From: Ligilactobacillus cholophilus
GTDB taxonomy: Bacteria; Bacillota; Bacilli; Lactobacillales; Lactobacillaceae
Assembly (NCBI RefSeq): GCF_030389495.1
Contig: NZ_CP127832.1
Span: 868,001 to 932,000 of the forward strand
Length of the DNA: 64,000 nucleotides
Reading direction: 5' to 3'
Shown in pieces: positions 9,645 through 19,355 of this stretch; the first letter of the stretch is position 1; the number at the start of each line of letters is the position of its first letter. The position numbers were made by a program, and so were the translations under genes. Under the pieces are notes generated by a model. That model was not told where the DNA came from. It searched no databases and saw nothing but the letters and a program-made list of their open reading frames with translations.

Positions 9645-10091
9645 CTAAAGTTTCAGTAACTTTACTAATTTGCCATTTCTGTCTAAATAATTTTGTAAAA
9701 TTAATGTTGCTGCCAATTTATCAATAACTTCATAGCGTTTTTTGCGTGAAGTATCTGCTTCTTCTATTAAAATTCGTTCAGCTTCAACCGTAGTTAAACG
9801 TTCATCTTGAAAATCAATTGGTAAATCAATTTTTTCTTGCAACAATTCTCCATAATGTTTAGCTGCATCAACACGGGGACCTGAAGTATTATTCATATTT
9901 TTAGGTAATCCAATTACAAATCCCACAATTTGATGCTTTTTAGCAAGTTCAACAACACGATCTAATCCAAAAACTTCATTATCTTCATCAATACGGATAA
10001 TTTCGACACCTTGAGCAGTCCATCCTAATTGATCACTAATTGCAATTCCAACTGTTCTTGAGCCAACATCTAGCCCCATTATTCGTGCCAA
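9645..10091 (-). CDS. ruvX: Holliday junction resolvase-like RuvX (YqgF)
   Basis: A 148-residue RNase H-fold protein of the YqgF family. The first acidic residue is in [32 protein letters not shown] gives the second block, and the third is [12 protein letters not shown]. Homologues act in pre-16S rRNA 5' processing and possibly in junction resolution. The frame starts at a TTG (10091) that overlaps the end of ireB by 13 bases; an ATG four codons on is the alternative. The TTG start keeps the family's usual two or three residues before MGLDVG. Confidence 0.92.
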   Translation of the reverse strand: MARIMGLDVGSRTVGIAISDQLGWTAQGVEIIRIDEDNEVFGLDRVVELAKKHQIVGFVIGLPKNMNNTSGPRVDAAKHYGELLQEKIDLPIDFQDERLTTVEAERILIEEADTSRKKRYEVIDKLAATLILQNYLDRNGKLVKLLKL

Positions 10092-10354
10092 TGAATATTC
10101 ATATCCTCTCTTTTAAGATATGAGCGTACAAGTTCTTCAATAATTTCGTCACGCTCATACTTCCGAATTAAGTTTCGTGCATTATCCGCACGTGGAATAT
10201 ATGCAGGATCACCTGAAATTAAATATCCTACAATTTGATTAATAGGATTATATCCTTTTTCTTCTAAAGCATTATATACTGTTTGCAATGTTTCATGAAT
10301 TTCTTTACGTTCTTCTTGATTATAGTCAAAAAATACAGTTTTATCTGAACTCAA
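10079..10354 (-). CDS. ireB: IreB family regulatory phosphoprotein (DUF965)
   Basis: A 91-residue IreB homologue with the highly conserved core [19 protein letters not shown] and the end [16 protein letters not shown]. In Enterococcus, IreB is phosphorylated by the PASTA kinase IreK and acts negatively in cephalosporin resistance. I place the start at TTG 10352-10354 ([13 protein letters not shown]) because GGGAGG lies 9 bases upstream and the alignment to family members begins there; the longer frame to 10375 overlaps that ribosome binding site. It is first in an ireB-ruvX-DUF1292 operon. Confidence 0.9.
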   Translation of the reverse strand: MSSDKTVFFDYNQEERKEIHETLQTVYNALEEKGYNPINQIVGYLISGDPAYIPRADNARNLIRKYERDEIIEELVRSYLKREDMNIHWHE

Positions 10355-10509
10355 AATTGGCACCTCCCATGACACTTTACAGTTTCATTTTACTAAAATT
10401 CTTATTGAGTAACAATATTTTATACCATTTTTATATTGTTTTGATAATGCGATAAAAAAAATAAATTGTCAATCATTTTGCATATATTAAACTAAAATTA
10501 ACATATATT

Positions 10510-10545
10510 CAAAAAAAGATACCAACCTTTAAAGTCAGTATCTCT
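10510..10545 (-). terminator. Terminator after alaS
   Basis: A hairpin with AGATAC/GTATCT outer pairs and several wobble inner pairs (10517-10543) is followed on the minus strand by seven T. It lies 18 bases past the alaS stop. Confidence 0.85.
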
Positions 10546-10560
10546 TTATATTGTTAAAAA

Positions 10561-13206
10561 TTATTTATTTTCAAGCCATTTCTTAGCTTTAGCAAATGCC
10601 TCTTGCAATCCAGCTGGATTCTTTCCGCCTGCTTGTGCAAGATTTGGACGTCCACCGCCGCCGCCACCAATTGATGGAGCGATTTCTTTGATTAAATCGC
10701 CAGCTTTCAGTCCAGATTTAATTGCATCATCACTCATTGCTACAATTAAATTAACTTTTCCATCATCGGTTGTTGTTCCTAATACAAGAACATCTGACAA
10801 TTGCTTAGACTTCCATTGATCAGCTAATTGACGTAATTGGTTCATGCCTGAAACATTTACTTGTGAAGCTATTAATTTCTTACCATTAATCTCTTCAACA
10901 TTTTTGAAAACATCGTTAGCTTGTTGGCTAGCAAATTTATCTTCTAATGTTTGTTTTTGTTGTTCTAATTCTTTTACTTGAGATAATGTTTGATCAATTT
11001 TATGTGGAATATCTTTAACTTGTGCTACCTTCAATTGATTTGCCACTTTATCTAACAATTGACTACGTTGTTGCATAAATTCAAATGCTTCTTTTGAAGT
11101 AACAGCTTCAATACGACGGACACCAGCACCAACTCCAGATTCTGAAGTAATCTTGAATAATCCTAATTCGCTTGTGTTTTTAGCATGATTTCCACCACAA
11201 AATTCGATTGAATAATCACCAATCTTAACTACACGTACAATATCACCATATTTTTCACTAAATAAAGCAATTGCGCCCATTTTTTTAGCAGACTCAATAT
11301 CAGTTTCTACTGTTTCTACTGGTAGTGCATCCCAAATTTTTTGGTTAACAATTTTTTCAACTTTATCTAAATCTTCTTCAGTTACTGAACCAAGATTTGT
11401 AAAATCAAAACGTAAATATGTTGGCTCTACTAATGAACCTGCTTGATGCGTATGTTCACCGAGAACATCACGTAATGCTTGATCTAACAAGTGTGTAGCA
11501 GTGTGATTATTTTCTAATTTAGCATGACGCTTTTTATTAACTTTCAAACAATATGTTTGGTCTTTAGTCATTTGTTTTAATACATTAACAGTATGCATAT
11601 TTTGACCATTTGGTGCATGTTGTACATCCTCAACTTCAGCAACAATTTCACCATTTTGATCTTCAATGACACCTTGATCTGCAACTTGGCCACCCATTTC
11701 TGCATAAAATGGAGTAACTGAGAAAATCATTTTAGCTTGTTGTCCTTCATTGACCTCATCAACTAATTTGTTATCAACAATTATATCTTTTAATTGACCT
11801 TCTGCATCTAAACGATCATATCCAACATATTCACTTGGAGTTTTAATGTCTGTTAATAATCCATTTTGAACTCCCATTGATTTTTCATTAGAACGTGCAT
11901 TACGTGCACGATTCTTTTGGGCATCCATTTCAGCATTAAATTCTTCCTCATTTACACCTAAGCCTGCATCTTGCGCATATTCGAGCGTTAATTCTAATGG
12001 GAAACCATAAGTATCATATAATTTAAAGGCTGTTTTACCGTCAATTTGAGTTTGCTTATCTTCTTTAGCTTTAGCAATCACTTGATCTAATAATTGCATT
12101 CCATCTTTCAAAGTATTATTAAAACGATCTTCTTCCATTTTAACAACTTTTTGAATAAATTCAGCTTGTTCTAAGACTTCAGGATAAGCAGCTTTCATAA
12201 TTTCTCCAACAACTGGAACTAACTTATAAATAAAAGCACCATCAATACCTAATTTTTGTCCGTGCAATTCAGCTCTACGAATAAGTCTGCGAATTACATA
12301 GCCACGACCTTCATTTGAAGGTAATGCACCATCACCAATTGCAAATGTAATTGCACGTGCATGGTCTGCAATAACTTTAAACGAAACGTCATCTTCAGCA
12401 TTTACGCCATATTCTTTATTAGCTGATAATTCTGCTGTTTTTTCAATTATAGGCATAAATAAGTCTGTTTCAAAGTTTGTCTTTGCATGTTGAAATACAG
12501 AAACGACACGTTCTAATCCCATTCCCGTATCAATATTTTTATGAGGAAGTGATTCATATGTGCCATCTGGTTTATGATTAAATTCTGAAAATACAATATT
12601 CCAAATTTCTAAATAACGTTCATTTTCGCCACCAGGGTAGTTTTCTGGATCATCTTCAGCAACATTATTAAACTCTTGGCCACGATCATAGAAAATTTCT
12701 GAATCTGGACCACATGGGCCTTCACCAATATCCCAGAAGTTGTCTTCTACTTCAAAAATATGATCTTCAGGAACGCCAACTGACATCCAAACTTCTTTAG
12801 ATTCCTTATCTTCTGGATAAACTGTAACATATAGTTTAGCAGGATCCATATCAAACCATTCTTTACTTGTTAAAAGTTCCCATGCCCAAGTAATCGCTTC
12901 TTTACGGAAATAATCACCGACTGAAAAGTTTCCAAGCATTTCAAATAACGTATGATGGCGCGCAGTATGACCAACATTTTCAATGTCGTTTGTACGAATT
13001 GATTTTTGAGAACTTGTTAAACGATGATTCTTAGGAACTACTGTCCCATCAAAATATTTTTTCATCGTTGCAACCCCTGAATTAATCCATAATAAAGTTG
13101 GATCATCTTGAGGGATTAGTGGTGCACTTTTTAAAACATCATGATTTTTAGTCTTAAAAAAATCCAAATACATTTGGCGTACTTGAGTACTTGATAATTC
13201 TTTCAT
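10561..13206 (-). CDS. alaS: Alanyl-tRNA synthetase
   Basis: An 881-residue AlaRS, full length. The class II core begins TSTQVRQMYLDFF-like; the editing and zinc residues are in HTATHLLDQAL (about 570) and CGGNHAKNTSE (about 670). The glycine-rich C-Ala end is GGGGGGRPNLAQAGG. It charges tRNA-Ala and deacylates mischarged Ser or Gly. It is monocistronic by its terminator. The leader contains a long hairpin but none of the T-box consensus (see 13243-13296). Confidence 0.98.
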   Translation of the reverse strand: MKELSSTQVRQMYLDFFKTKNHDVLKSAPLIPQDDPTLLWINSGVATMKKYFDGTVVPKNHRLTSSQKSIRTNDIENVGHTARHHTLFEMLGNFSVGDYFRKEAITWAWELLTSKEWFDMDPAKLYVTVYPEDKESKEVWMSVGVPEDHIFEVEDNFWDIGEGPCGPDSEIFYDRGQEFNNVAEDDPENYPGGENERYLEIWNIVFSEFNHKPDGTYESLPHKNIDTGMGLERVVSVFQHAKTNFETDLFMPIIEKTAELSANKEYGVNAEDDVSFKVIADHARAITFAIGDGALPSNEGRGYVIRRLIRRAELHGQKLGIDGAFIYKLVPVVGEIMKAAYPEVLEQAEFIQKVVKMEEDRFNNTLKDGMQLLDQVIAKAKEDKQTQIDGKTAFKLYDTYGFPLELTLEYAQDAGLGVNEEEFNAEMDAQKNRARNARSNEKSMGVQNGLLTDIKTPSEYVGYDRLDAEGQLKDIIVDNKLVDEVNEGQQAKMIFSVTPFYAEMGGQVADQGVIEDQNGEIVAEVEDVQHAPNGQNMHTVNVLKQMTKDQTYCLKVNKKRHAKLENNHTATHLLDQALRDVLGEHTHQAGSLVEPTYLRFDFTNLGSVTEEDLDKVEKIVNQKIWDALPVETVETDIESAKKMGAIALFSEKYGDIVRVVKIGDYSIEFCGGNHAKNTSELGLFKITSESGVGAGVRRIEAVTSKEAFEFMQQRSQLLDKVANQLKVAQVKDIPHKIDQTLSQVKELEQQKQTLEDKFASQQANDVFKNVEEINGKKLIASQVNVSGMNQLRQLADQWKSKQLSDVLVLGTTTDDGKVNLIVAMSDDAIKSGLKAGDLIKEIAPSIGGGGGGRPNLAQAGGKNPAGLQEAFAKAKKWLENK

Positions 13207-13233
13207 GTCTTTTCCTCTTTCCAGTACTTATGC

Positions 13234-13328
13234 AAAACAAAAGTATCATCACTTGTAAGGATTAAATTTCATGGTGCTGCTTACTTGTAATGATACCTAC
13301 ATAACATAATAAAATATATCTAAAACAA
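13234..13328 (-). promoter_or_regulatory. alaS leader: promoter and long stem-loop with U tract
   Basis: Between the helicase stop and alaS a 17-position stem (arms 13243-13259 and 13280-13296; outer seven pairs perfect, a G-T pair and a two-base internal mismatch, inner five perfect) closes a 20-base loop. On the minus strand it is followed by TTTTGTTTTG. A weak promoter (TTGTTT at 13323-13328, TGTTAT at 13301-13306) would start transcripts almost at the hairpin. It is either the terminator of the helicase transcript or an alaS leader attenuator. Confidence 0.55.
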
Positions 13329-13445
13329 GGAGTATTATTAACTAAAACTTAATCTAGCACCTTATTAAAATTTAATAAAATAATCAGTTAAAATTAATAA
13401 CACCATTTTTACTTTAGGATAAAAAATAATTTAATATTTGTCAAT

Positions 13446-14792
13446 TTATTTTGAGTTTTTACGAGCCTTTTTAGCTTGTCTCATTGCTTGTCGTTGTGCG
13501 ATTCGTCGTTTTTGTTGTTGGTCACGTTTAATTGCACGTTGAATTTTCTTTTTATATCCAGGTTTGTGTTTTTTCTTTTGTTTGTTAACCATTCCTTGCA
13601 ATTTAGGATCCATTTGGTCATTTACTCGGCGTCTCTTTTGTCTACGATTACGATCATATGAATCTATAACTTCACCATTTTTAATTGCTTTAGGTTTAAA
13701 CTTAATACCCATTGATTCCAATTCTTCAATTTTTCGTTCTTCATTAGGTGCATATAGAGTAATCGCAATTCCACTCATATTATTTCGACCAGTACGACCT
13801 ACACGATGAATGAAAAATTCCAAATCATTTGGCAAATCATCATTAATTACGTGTGAAACACCTGAAATATCAATTCCCCGAGCGGCCAAATCCGTTGCAA
13901 CGACATATTGATATTCTAAGTTTGCTACAGATTTCATAATACGTTTACGTTCACGTGGTTGTAATCCACCGTGAATTTTGGCTACCTTTAATCCATTTTT
14001 GCGGAGAAAATTAGTCAACTCATCGGCTCTTTCTTTAGTATTTGTAAATACTAAAGCTAAATATGGTTCGCCCATCGTCAATAATTTATAAATTAATTGA
14101 TTACGATCACGTCCCTTAGTTGAAATTAACCAATTATCAATTGTGTTACTAATAATTGTTTGATTTTCAATTTTTTCAACTACTGGATTCTCCATATATT
14201 TATGTAAAAATGGTTGTAACTTTTCGGGAATTGTAGCTGAGAATACCATCATTTGCAAATCTTTAGGTAACGCAGATGCAATAGCATCTGTATCATTTAA
14301 AAATCCCATATCTAATGTCATATCTGCTTCATCCACAACAAACTGATTAACATCATGAACATCTAATGCCTGCGAATTTATTAAATCAAGAATTCTACCT
14401 GGCGTCCCAATTACAATTTGAGGTTGATGTTTAGTTAATTTTTCAATCTGTCTTTGCTTATCTGTACCACCAACATAATTTTGTACACTAATGAATTCAT
14501 TTGATTCTTGCGCAATTTGTTTTGCTGCATCATAAATTTGATATGCTAATTCACGGCTTGGAGTCGTAATAATTGCTTGTAATGAACCATTAGGATTTAC
14601 ATTTTGGAAAATTGGTAACAAGAAAGTATGTGTTTTTCCACTTCCTGTTTGAGATTGTCCAACTACACTTTTTCCCTTCAAAATCAAAGGAATCAAACGC
14701 TCTTGGACCTTAGTAGGTGTCCTAAATCCTAATTTTTTTAATGCATTTTGAATAAACGGTTTAAAATTATATTCCTTAAATGTATTAGTCAT
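13446..14792 (-). CDS. DEAD-box RNA helicase (CshB-like)
   Basis: A 448-residue DEAD-box helicase. It has the Q-motif region (FIQNALKKLGFRTPTKVQERLIP), Walker A SQTGSGKTHTF, motif II VDEADM, motif III SATIP, motif VI HRVGRTGR, and a strongly basic C-terminal tail of about 60 residues that probably binds RNA. It resembles cold-shock helicase CshB/YqfR. The start is ATG 14790-14792, 8 bases after AGGAG. It overlaps the preceding phosphoesterase by 8 bases, so the two are coupled. Confidence 0.92.
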   Translation of the reverse strand: MTNTFKEYNFKPFIQNALKKLGFRTPTKVQERLIPLILKGKSVVGQSQTGSGKTHTFLLPIFQNVNPNGSLQAIITTPSRELAYQIYDAAKQIAQESNEFISVQNYVGGTDKQRQIEKLTKHQPQIVIGTPGRILDLINSQALDVHDVNQFVVDEADMTLDMGFLNDTDAIASALPKDLQMMVFSATIPEKLQPFLHKYMENPVVEKIENQTIISNTIDNWLISTKGRDRNQLIYKLLTMGEPYLALVFTNTKERADELTNFLRKNGLKVAKIHGGLQPRERKRIMKSVANLEYQYVVATDLAARGIDISGVSHVINDDLPNDLEFFIHRVGRTGRNNMSGIAITLYAPNEERKIEELESMGIKFKPKAIKNGEVIDSYDRNRRQKRRRVNDQMDPKLQGMVNKQKKKHKPGYKKKIQRAIKRDQQQKRRIAQRQAMRQAKKARKNSK

Positions 14793-15753
14793 TATCTTCT
14801 CCTGTATATGTTGCAGCAATTTTATCTAATTTAGCAACATATTCTTTTAATTGTTCATCTGTTAGTGTATCCATTTTAGCACCACTTGCTAATGGATGAC
14901 CTCCACCGCCATATTCTTTTGCAAGTCCATTGATAATTGGTCCCTTTGAGCGAATATTTAAACGATATGTACCATCTTCTTCTTGAACAAATAAAGTCCA
15001 ACATTTTACTGTGTCAATTTTACCTAAAACAGATACAATTGGTGCAGTCCCTGCAGCACCTAATTTATAATTTTTAATTAGATCATGTTTCAATACTATA
15101 TATGCTGCATGATGCTCTGTAATTGTCATATTATCCCATACATATGCGGATAATTTAGCAATCCCTGGAGTAATCTCATCTAATTTTCGATTCATCCAAG
15201 CTGCATCAATGCCAAATTCAAATAATTGAGCTGTTACACGCAATGTATGTGCTGAAGTATTATTAAACATAAATCTTCCAGTATCACCAATAATTCCCGC
15301 ATATAATGCTTCTGCTGCTTTTTTATTCAATACTAATTTACCATTTGAATTATTGACTAAATCAATAATCAATTCTGATGAACTTGAAGCATCGGTTTTT
15401 ACCCATGTTAAATCACCATATGCATCATCATTTGGATGATGGTCAATTTTAATTAGGAATGCCCCTTTTTTATATCTTTGATCATCTATTCTTGGAGTAT
15501 TTGCTGTATCGATCACAATAACTAAAGCACCATCATATACTTTATCATCAATCTTATCTTCAGTAGTGATCCATTCTAAACTTGCATTATTTTCTCCAAC
15601 TTGATAGACATTTTTATCAGGAAAACAATTGCGAATAACTTCTGCTAATCCTGCTTGTGAACCAAATGCATCTGGATCTGGATCTTCGTGACGATGAATA
15701 ATTATTGTTTTAAATTTTTCTATTTGTTCAATGATATCTGCTTGAATTGACAT
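14785..15753 (-). CDS. nrnA: DHH-family phosphoesterase, NrnA-type oligoribonuclease/pAp phosphatase
   Basis: A 322-residue DHH-DHHA1 protein. The metal-binding motifs are HRHEDPDPDAFGSQ (residues 17-30), VIDTA and IDHHPND, and the DHHA1 glycine-rich end is GGGGHPLASGAKM. The family degrades 2-5 nt RNA (nano-RNA) and dephosphorylates 3'-phosphoadenosine 5'-phosphate. Coupling to an RNA helicase suits a role in RNA turnover. Activity on cyclic dinucleotide products such as pApA is possible but cannot be told from sequence. Confidence 0.9.
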   Translation of the reverse strand: MSIQADIIEQIEKFKTIIIHRHEDPDPDAFGSQAGLAEVIRNCFPDKNVYQVGENNASLEWITTEDKIDDKVYDGALVIVIDTANTPRIDDQRYKKGAFLIKIDHHPNDDAYGDLTWVKTDASSSSELIIDLVNNSNGKLVLNKKAAEALYAGIIGDTGRFMFNNTSAHTLRVTAQLFEFGIDAAWMNRKLDEITPGIAKLSAYVWDNMTITEHHAAYIVLKHDLIKNYKLGAAGTAPIVSVLGKIDTVKCWTLFVQEEDGTYRLNIRSKGPIINGLAKEYGGGGHPLASGAKMDTLTDEQLKEYVAKLDKIAATYTGEDND

Positions 15754-15814
15754 AATAAAACTCCTTCCGATAAAACTATCCTATCAACAAGTATACAAAT
15801 CTTATGTTTATTTT

Positions 15815-16885
15815 TCAAAGTTGTAATTTAATATTTTCAAAATCTAGAGGATCTAAATTTGTAATAGTAAGACCTAATAGCCGTACATCAATATCTATAT
15901 TTTGAATTTCATCAAATAATTGTCGTCCATAATATTCTAAAGTATCAGTTTGATTATTTAAGTAATCATCAAAAGTTAGTCGTTTAGTAATTGTTTCAAA
16001 ATTACTATTACGAACCTTAATTACTATTGTCTTTCCATGTTTCTGTTGTTTTTTTAATTCATTTACTAATCTGATTGCAGTTAAATGCAATTGTTCATCA
16101 ACCTGTTCAATTGATTTTAATGGCTGATCAAAAGTACGTTCACTCCCAATTGATTTACGCTCTCTTTGCCATTCTACAGGTCGATCATCAATTCCCCTAA
16201 CCCTTTGAAATAATATATGACCCATTTTCCCAAATTGAGAAATCAAATCTATTTCCTTCCATGAATACAAGTCTTCGCCATTATTAATTCCTAGTTGACG
16301 CATTTTTATTGCAGTTTTTTTACCTACTCCACGAAATTTTTCAATCGGCATAGGGAATAAAAAATCTAGTACATCTTCTTTCGAAACAACTGTCAATCCA
16401 ATTGGTTTACAATAATCAGATGCCAGTTTAGCTAAAAATTTATTATATGAAATTCCAGTTGAGCACGTTAAATGTACTTTATCATAAATTTCTTGTTGCA
16501 TCTTGTGAGCCAACGCAACTGGATCTTCAATTCTTGGTTTATTTTCAGTTACATCTAAATAAGCTTCATCAAATGCTACTGGTTCAATTTTATCAGTATA
16601 TTCATGGAAGATTTCATGAATTTGATGAGATACTTTTTTGTACTTAGGAAAATCTGGTTGCTTAAAATGTGCATCTGGGCATAATTTTAATGCTTCTTGT
16701 GCACTCATAGCTGAATGAATTCCAAATGATCGCGCTATATAATTAGCTGTTGCTACTACTCCGCGTCCATTTGTATGCTGCGGATTTCTTGATATAACAA
16801 GAGGAACATTCTTTAACTGTGGATCATCTCGCATTTCAATAGATGCATAAAAAGCATCCATATCCACATGAATAATTTTTCTCAT
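15815..16885 (-). CDS. dinB: DNA polymerase IV (Y family)
   Basis: A 356-residue Y-family translesion polymerase. The catalytic acids are in HVDMDAFYASIE (residues 5-16) and VAFDEAYLDVT. The helix-hairpin-helix is FRGVGKKTAIKM, and the little-finger domain is complete. It ends ...LGLTITNLDP...FENIKLQL without an obvious long beta-clamp tail. No LexA box is visible in the short upstream gap, in contrast to recA in this window. Confidence 0.95.
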   Translation of the reverse strand: MRKIIHVDMDAFYASIEMRDDPQLKNVPLVISRNPQHTNGRGVVATANYIARSFGIHSAMSAQEALKLCPDAHFKQPDFPKYKKVSHQIHEIFHEYTDKIEPVAFDEAYLDVTENKPRIEDPVALAHKMQQEIYDKVHLTCSTGISYNKFLAKLASDYCKPIGLTVVSKEDVLDFLFPMPIEKFRGVGKKTAIKMRQLGINNGEDLYSWKEIDLISQFGKMGHILFQRVRGIDDRPVEWQRERKSIGSERTFDQPLKSIEQVDEQLHLTAIRLVNELKKQQKHGKTIVIKVRNSNFETITKRLTFDDYLNNQTDTLEYYGRQLFDEIQNIDIDVRLLGLTITNLDPLDFENIKLQL

Positions 16886-16903
16886 TATATAAAATCACCT
16901 CAC

Positions 16904-16974
16904 ATAAAAAAACGTTAACTATAAGTTATTTTACATCGAATTACTGTTCAATATAAACACTTATAATTAACGTT
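16904..16974 (-). terminator. Long-stem terminator between zwf and dinB
   Basis: Two 16-base arms (AACGTTAACTATAAGT at 16911-16926, partner at 16959-16974, one mismatch) enclose a 32-base loop. On the minus strand the right arm is followed by a T run that ends 18 bases before the dinB start. It is likely the zwf terminator. The stem and loop are larger than usual. Confidence 0.65.
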
Positions 16975-16978
16975 TATT

Positions 16979-18448
16979 CTATCTTAGTGGATTAAATTCC
17001 CAATAATTTCCATCGCGAATAAGCAATTCATCTGCTTCGCGTGGCCCCATTGATCCACATTCGTAATTAGGGAAAATTGCAGGGTCTTGTCCATTTTGAT
17101 CCCATGCTTCACGAATAGCATCAATAAATTTCCAAGAATACTCGACTTCTTTCCAATGAACGAAGTTTGTAGCATCACCTTTAATAACATCAAATAATAA
17201 TTTCTCATACGCTTCAGGCGTCTTCGCCTTTAATGCTGAACTATACCTAAAATTCATTGTAACGCTACTTACTGGATAGCTTGTTTCACTAACCTCTTTT
17301 TCATTCAAACGTAAACTTGTTCCTGGATTAGGATCAATGTTAATTGTTAAAACATTTGGATTTAATTTTTCATTTGAAAAAATATTATTTGGCATATCTT
17401 TAAAGACAACATCAATACGAGTGCCTTTAACTGCCATTCTTTTACCTGTTCGAATATAAATAGGAACATCCGCAAAATTCATATTGTTAACTTGGATTTT
17501 TCCAGCAACAAACGTTTCAGTCATTGAATCTTTCGAAACTTGACTTTCTTCACGATATGCTGGCATACCATATGCAGGACCATATTGACCACGAATGAAG
17601 TTTCTAGAAACTTCATCTGGCTCATAAATTTTCAATGATTTAAGCGCACTAATTTTTTCACGCTCAATATCGTCTGCATTATAAGCGACTGGTGCATTCA
17701 TTGTTAGTAATGAGACAAGTTGTAAGATATGATTTTGAACCATATCTCTTAAAGCGCCAACATTCTCATAATAACCAGCTCGCTCTTCGACACCTAATAC
17801 CTCACCAACTGTGATTTGAATATTAGAAATGTATCGATTATTCCAAAGTGAACTAAAAATAGGATTAGCAAAACGAATTGCATAGATACTTTGTACCATT
17901 TCTTTTCCTAAATAATGATCAATTTGGAAAATGTCTTTCTCATCAAAATATTTTGAAATACTATCATTTAAATCTTTAGCAGTTTTCAAATTATGTCCAA
18001 ATGGCTTTTCAATTACAAGACGATTATAACCATTTTCAGTTACTAATTTTTGTGTTCGTAAATGTTTTGCAATTGTACCAAAAAATGCTGGTGAAGTTGC
18101 TAAATAAAAAATACGATTTCCACCAATATCATACTTTTTATCTAGTTGATCTGCCAACTTATTTAAAGTTTCATAATGTTGTGTATCAGTAACATTATGT
18201 GATTGGTAATAAAAATGACTTGCAAATTGATTAATTTCAAGCGCACTATATTCCATATCAGCAACACTATTACGAACTACTTCTTGTAAATGTTCATTTG
18301 TCCATGGACGTCTAGCTGTCCCAATTACAGCAAATTTATCTTTCAAAAATCCCTTTTGATATAAATTAAATAATGCTGGATATAATTTTCTTTGTGCTAA
18401 ATCTCCTGTAGCACCAAAAATGATGAAAAGTGTTTTTCGATCTTTCAA
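16979..18448 (-). CDS. zwf: Glucose-6-phosphate 1-dehydrogenase
   Basis: A 489-residue G6PD. The NADP site is GATGDLAQRKLYPALF, the active-site block is IDHYLGKEMVQ (about residue 177), and MRDMVQNHILQL-like residues follow. It makes 6-phosphogluconolactone and NADPH, the entry to the pentose phosphate or phosphoketolase route; a lactonase gene lies at 50762-51787. The start is TTG (18446-18448) behind GGGGGA. The promoter at 18487-18515 carries a palindrome over the -10. Confidence 0.97.
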   Translation of the reverse strand: MKDRKTLFIIFGATGDLAQRKLYPALFNLYQKGFLKDKFAVIGTARRPWTNEHLQEVVRNSVADMEYSALEINQFASHFYYQSHNVTDTQHYETLNKLADQLDKKYDIGGNRIFYLATSPAFFGTIAKHLRTQKLVTENGYNRLVIEKPFGHNLKTAKDLNDSISKYFDEKDIFQIDHYLGKEMVQSIYAIRFANPIFSSLWNNRYISNIQITVGEVLGVEERAGYYENVGALRDMVQNHILQLVSLLTMNAPVAYNADDIEREKISALKSLKIYEPDEVSRNFIRGQYGPAYGMPAYREESQVSKDSMTETFVAGKIQVNNMNFADVPIYIRTGKRMAVKGTRIDVVFKDMPNNIFSNEKLNPNVLTINIDPNPGTSLRLNEKEVSETSYPVSSVTMNFRYSSALKAKTPEAYEKLLFDVIKGDATNFVHWKEVEYSWKFIDAIREAWDQNGQDPAIFPNYECGSMGPREADELLIRDGNYWEFNPLR

Positions 18449-18476
18449 AGCTGGTCCCCCATCGCTTTCTTAATTG

Positions 18477-18515
18477 TTACAATTTCATTGTAATAGTTAC
18501 TTTGGGTTTCAGCAA
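18477..18515 (-). promoter_or_regulatory. zwf promoter with a 7-3-7 palindrome on the -10
   Basis: On the minus strand TTGCTG (18510-18515), a 17-base spacer and TACAAT (18487-18492) form a promoter. The -10 lies inside the perfect palindrome TTACAAT-N3-ATTGTAA (18477-18493). This looks like an operator. It does not match the CcpA, Rex or GlnR consensus closely, and the cognate regulator is unknown. Confidence 0.55.
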
Positions 18516-18526
18516 GAGATTTTTGA

Positions 18527-19288
18527 TTAAATTAAATGAACTCCTTTATCAACATAAATCACATCACCAACAATCCCTTTGGATAAGTCACTCATTAAGA
18601 ATGCACATACTCCACCAATTTCTTCAAGAGTCACTGAATGATGATCAACTGTACGGCGTTCAGATTCTTTTAACAAACTTGAATGATCGGCCACTCCCGT
18701 AACCGCTAAAGTTTTCATTGCTCCTGCAGAAATTGCATTAACACGGACACCAAATTTTCCCATATCGCGTGCCAAATACCGCATACTTGATTCCAATGCA
18801 GCTTTTGCTACTCCCATAACATTATAGTTAGGAATTGCACGTGTTGATCCCATATATGTCAAAGTTACAATGCTTGCTGGATTATTTAAAATATCTTTTC
18901 CATATTTTGCAACAGCAATCAATGAATATGCCGAAATGTCTTGTGCCATTTCATATCCTTCTCGACTTGTATTCATGATATCGCCTTGTAACTCTTCACG
19001 ATTTGCATATGCAATTGCATGCACGATTCCATCAACTTTTCCGAATCTTTTTTCAACTTCTGCAAATGCATTTTTTATATTTTCGTCTGAAGAAACATCA
19101 CATTCAATTAAATATTTTTCATTTGGCACTAATTTTTGAATGCTTTTCTTCATTCGTTCATTTTGATATGTATAAATGATTGTTGCACCTTGTTCTTCCA
19201 TTGTCTTAGCACATCCCCAAGCAATAGAACGCTTATTAGCAACTCCCATAACTAGAATTTTTTTATTTAATAATAATTCTTCTCCCAT
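18527..19288 (-). CDS. fabI: Enoyl-ACP reductase FabI
   Basis: A 253-residue short-chain reductase of the FabI type. The cofactor loop is ILVMGVANKRSIAWG, and the active-site tyrosine and lysine are in YNVMGVAKAALE. It performs the last step of each FASII elongation round. It lies 109 bases downstream of accA, the end of the fab/acc operon, with a possible promoter of its own (TTGAAT-16-TGTTAT, 19356-19383). FabI rather than FabK makes triclosan-type sensitivity plausible, as an inference only. Confidence 0.95.
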   Translation of the reverse strand: MGEELLLNKKILVMGVANKRSIAWGCAKTMEEQGATIIYTYQNERMKKSIQKLVPNEKYLIECDVSSDENIKNAFAEVEKRFGKVDGIVHAIAYANREELQGDIMNTSREGYEMAQDISAYSLIAVAKYGKDILNNPASIVTLTYMGSTRAIPNYNVMGVAKAALESSMRYLARDMGKFGVRVNAISAGAMKTLAVTGVADHSSLLKESERRTVDHHSVTLEEIGGVCAFLMSDLSKGIVGDVIYVDKGVHLI

Positions 19289-19355
19289 TAATTTACTCCC
19301 AACTTAATAAAATACGACAATACTTGCATTTTGTTCTTAATTTGGGTCATACCTC

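Noticed and set aside
13207-13445. T-box riboswitch upstream of alaS
   Set aside because: No AGGGTGGNACCGCG sequence, no specifier stem, and the leader from the likely promoter is too short.
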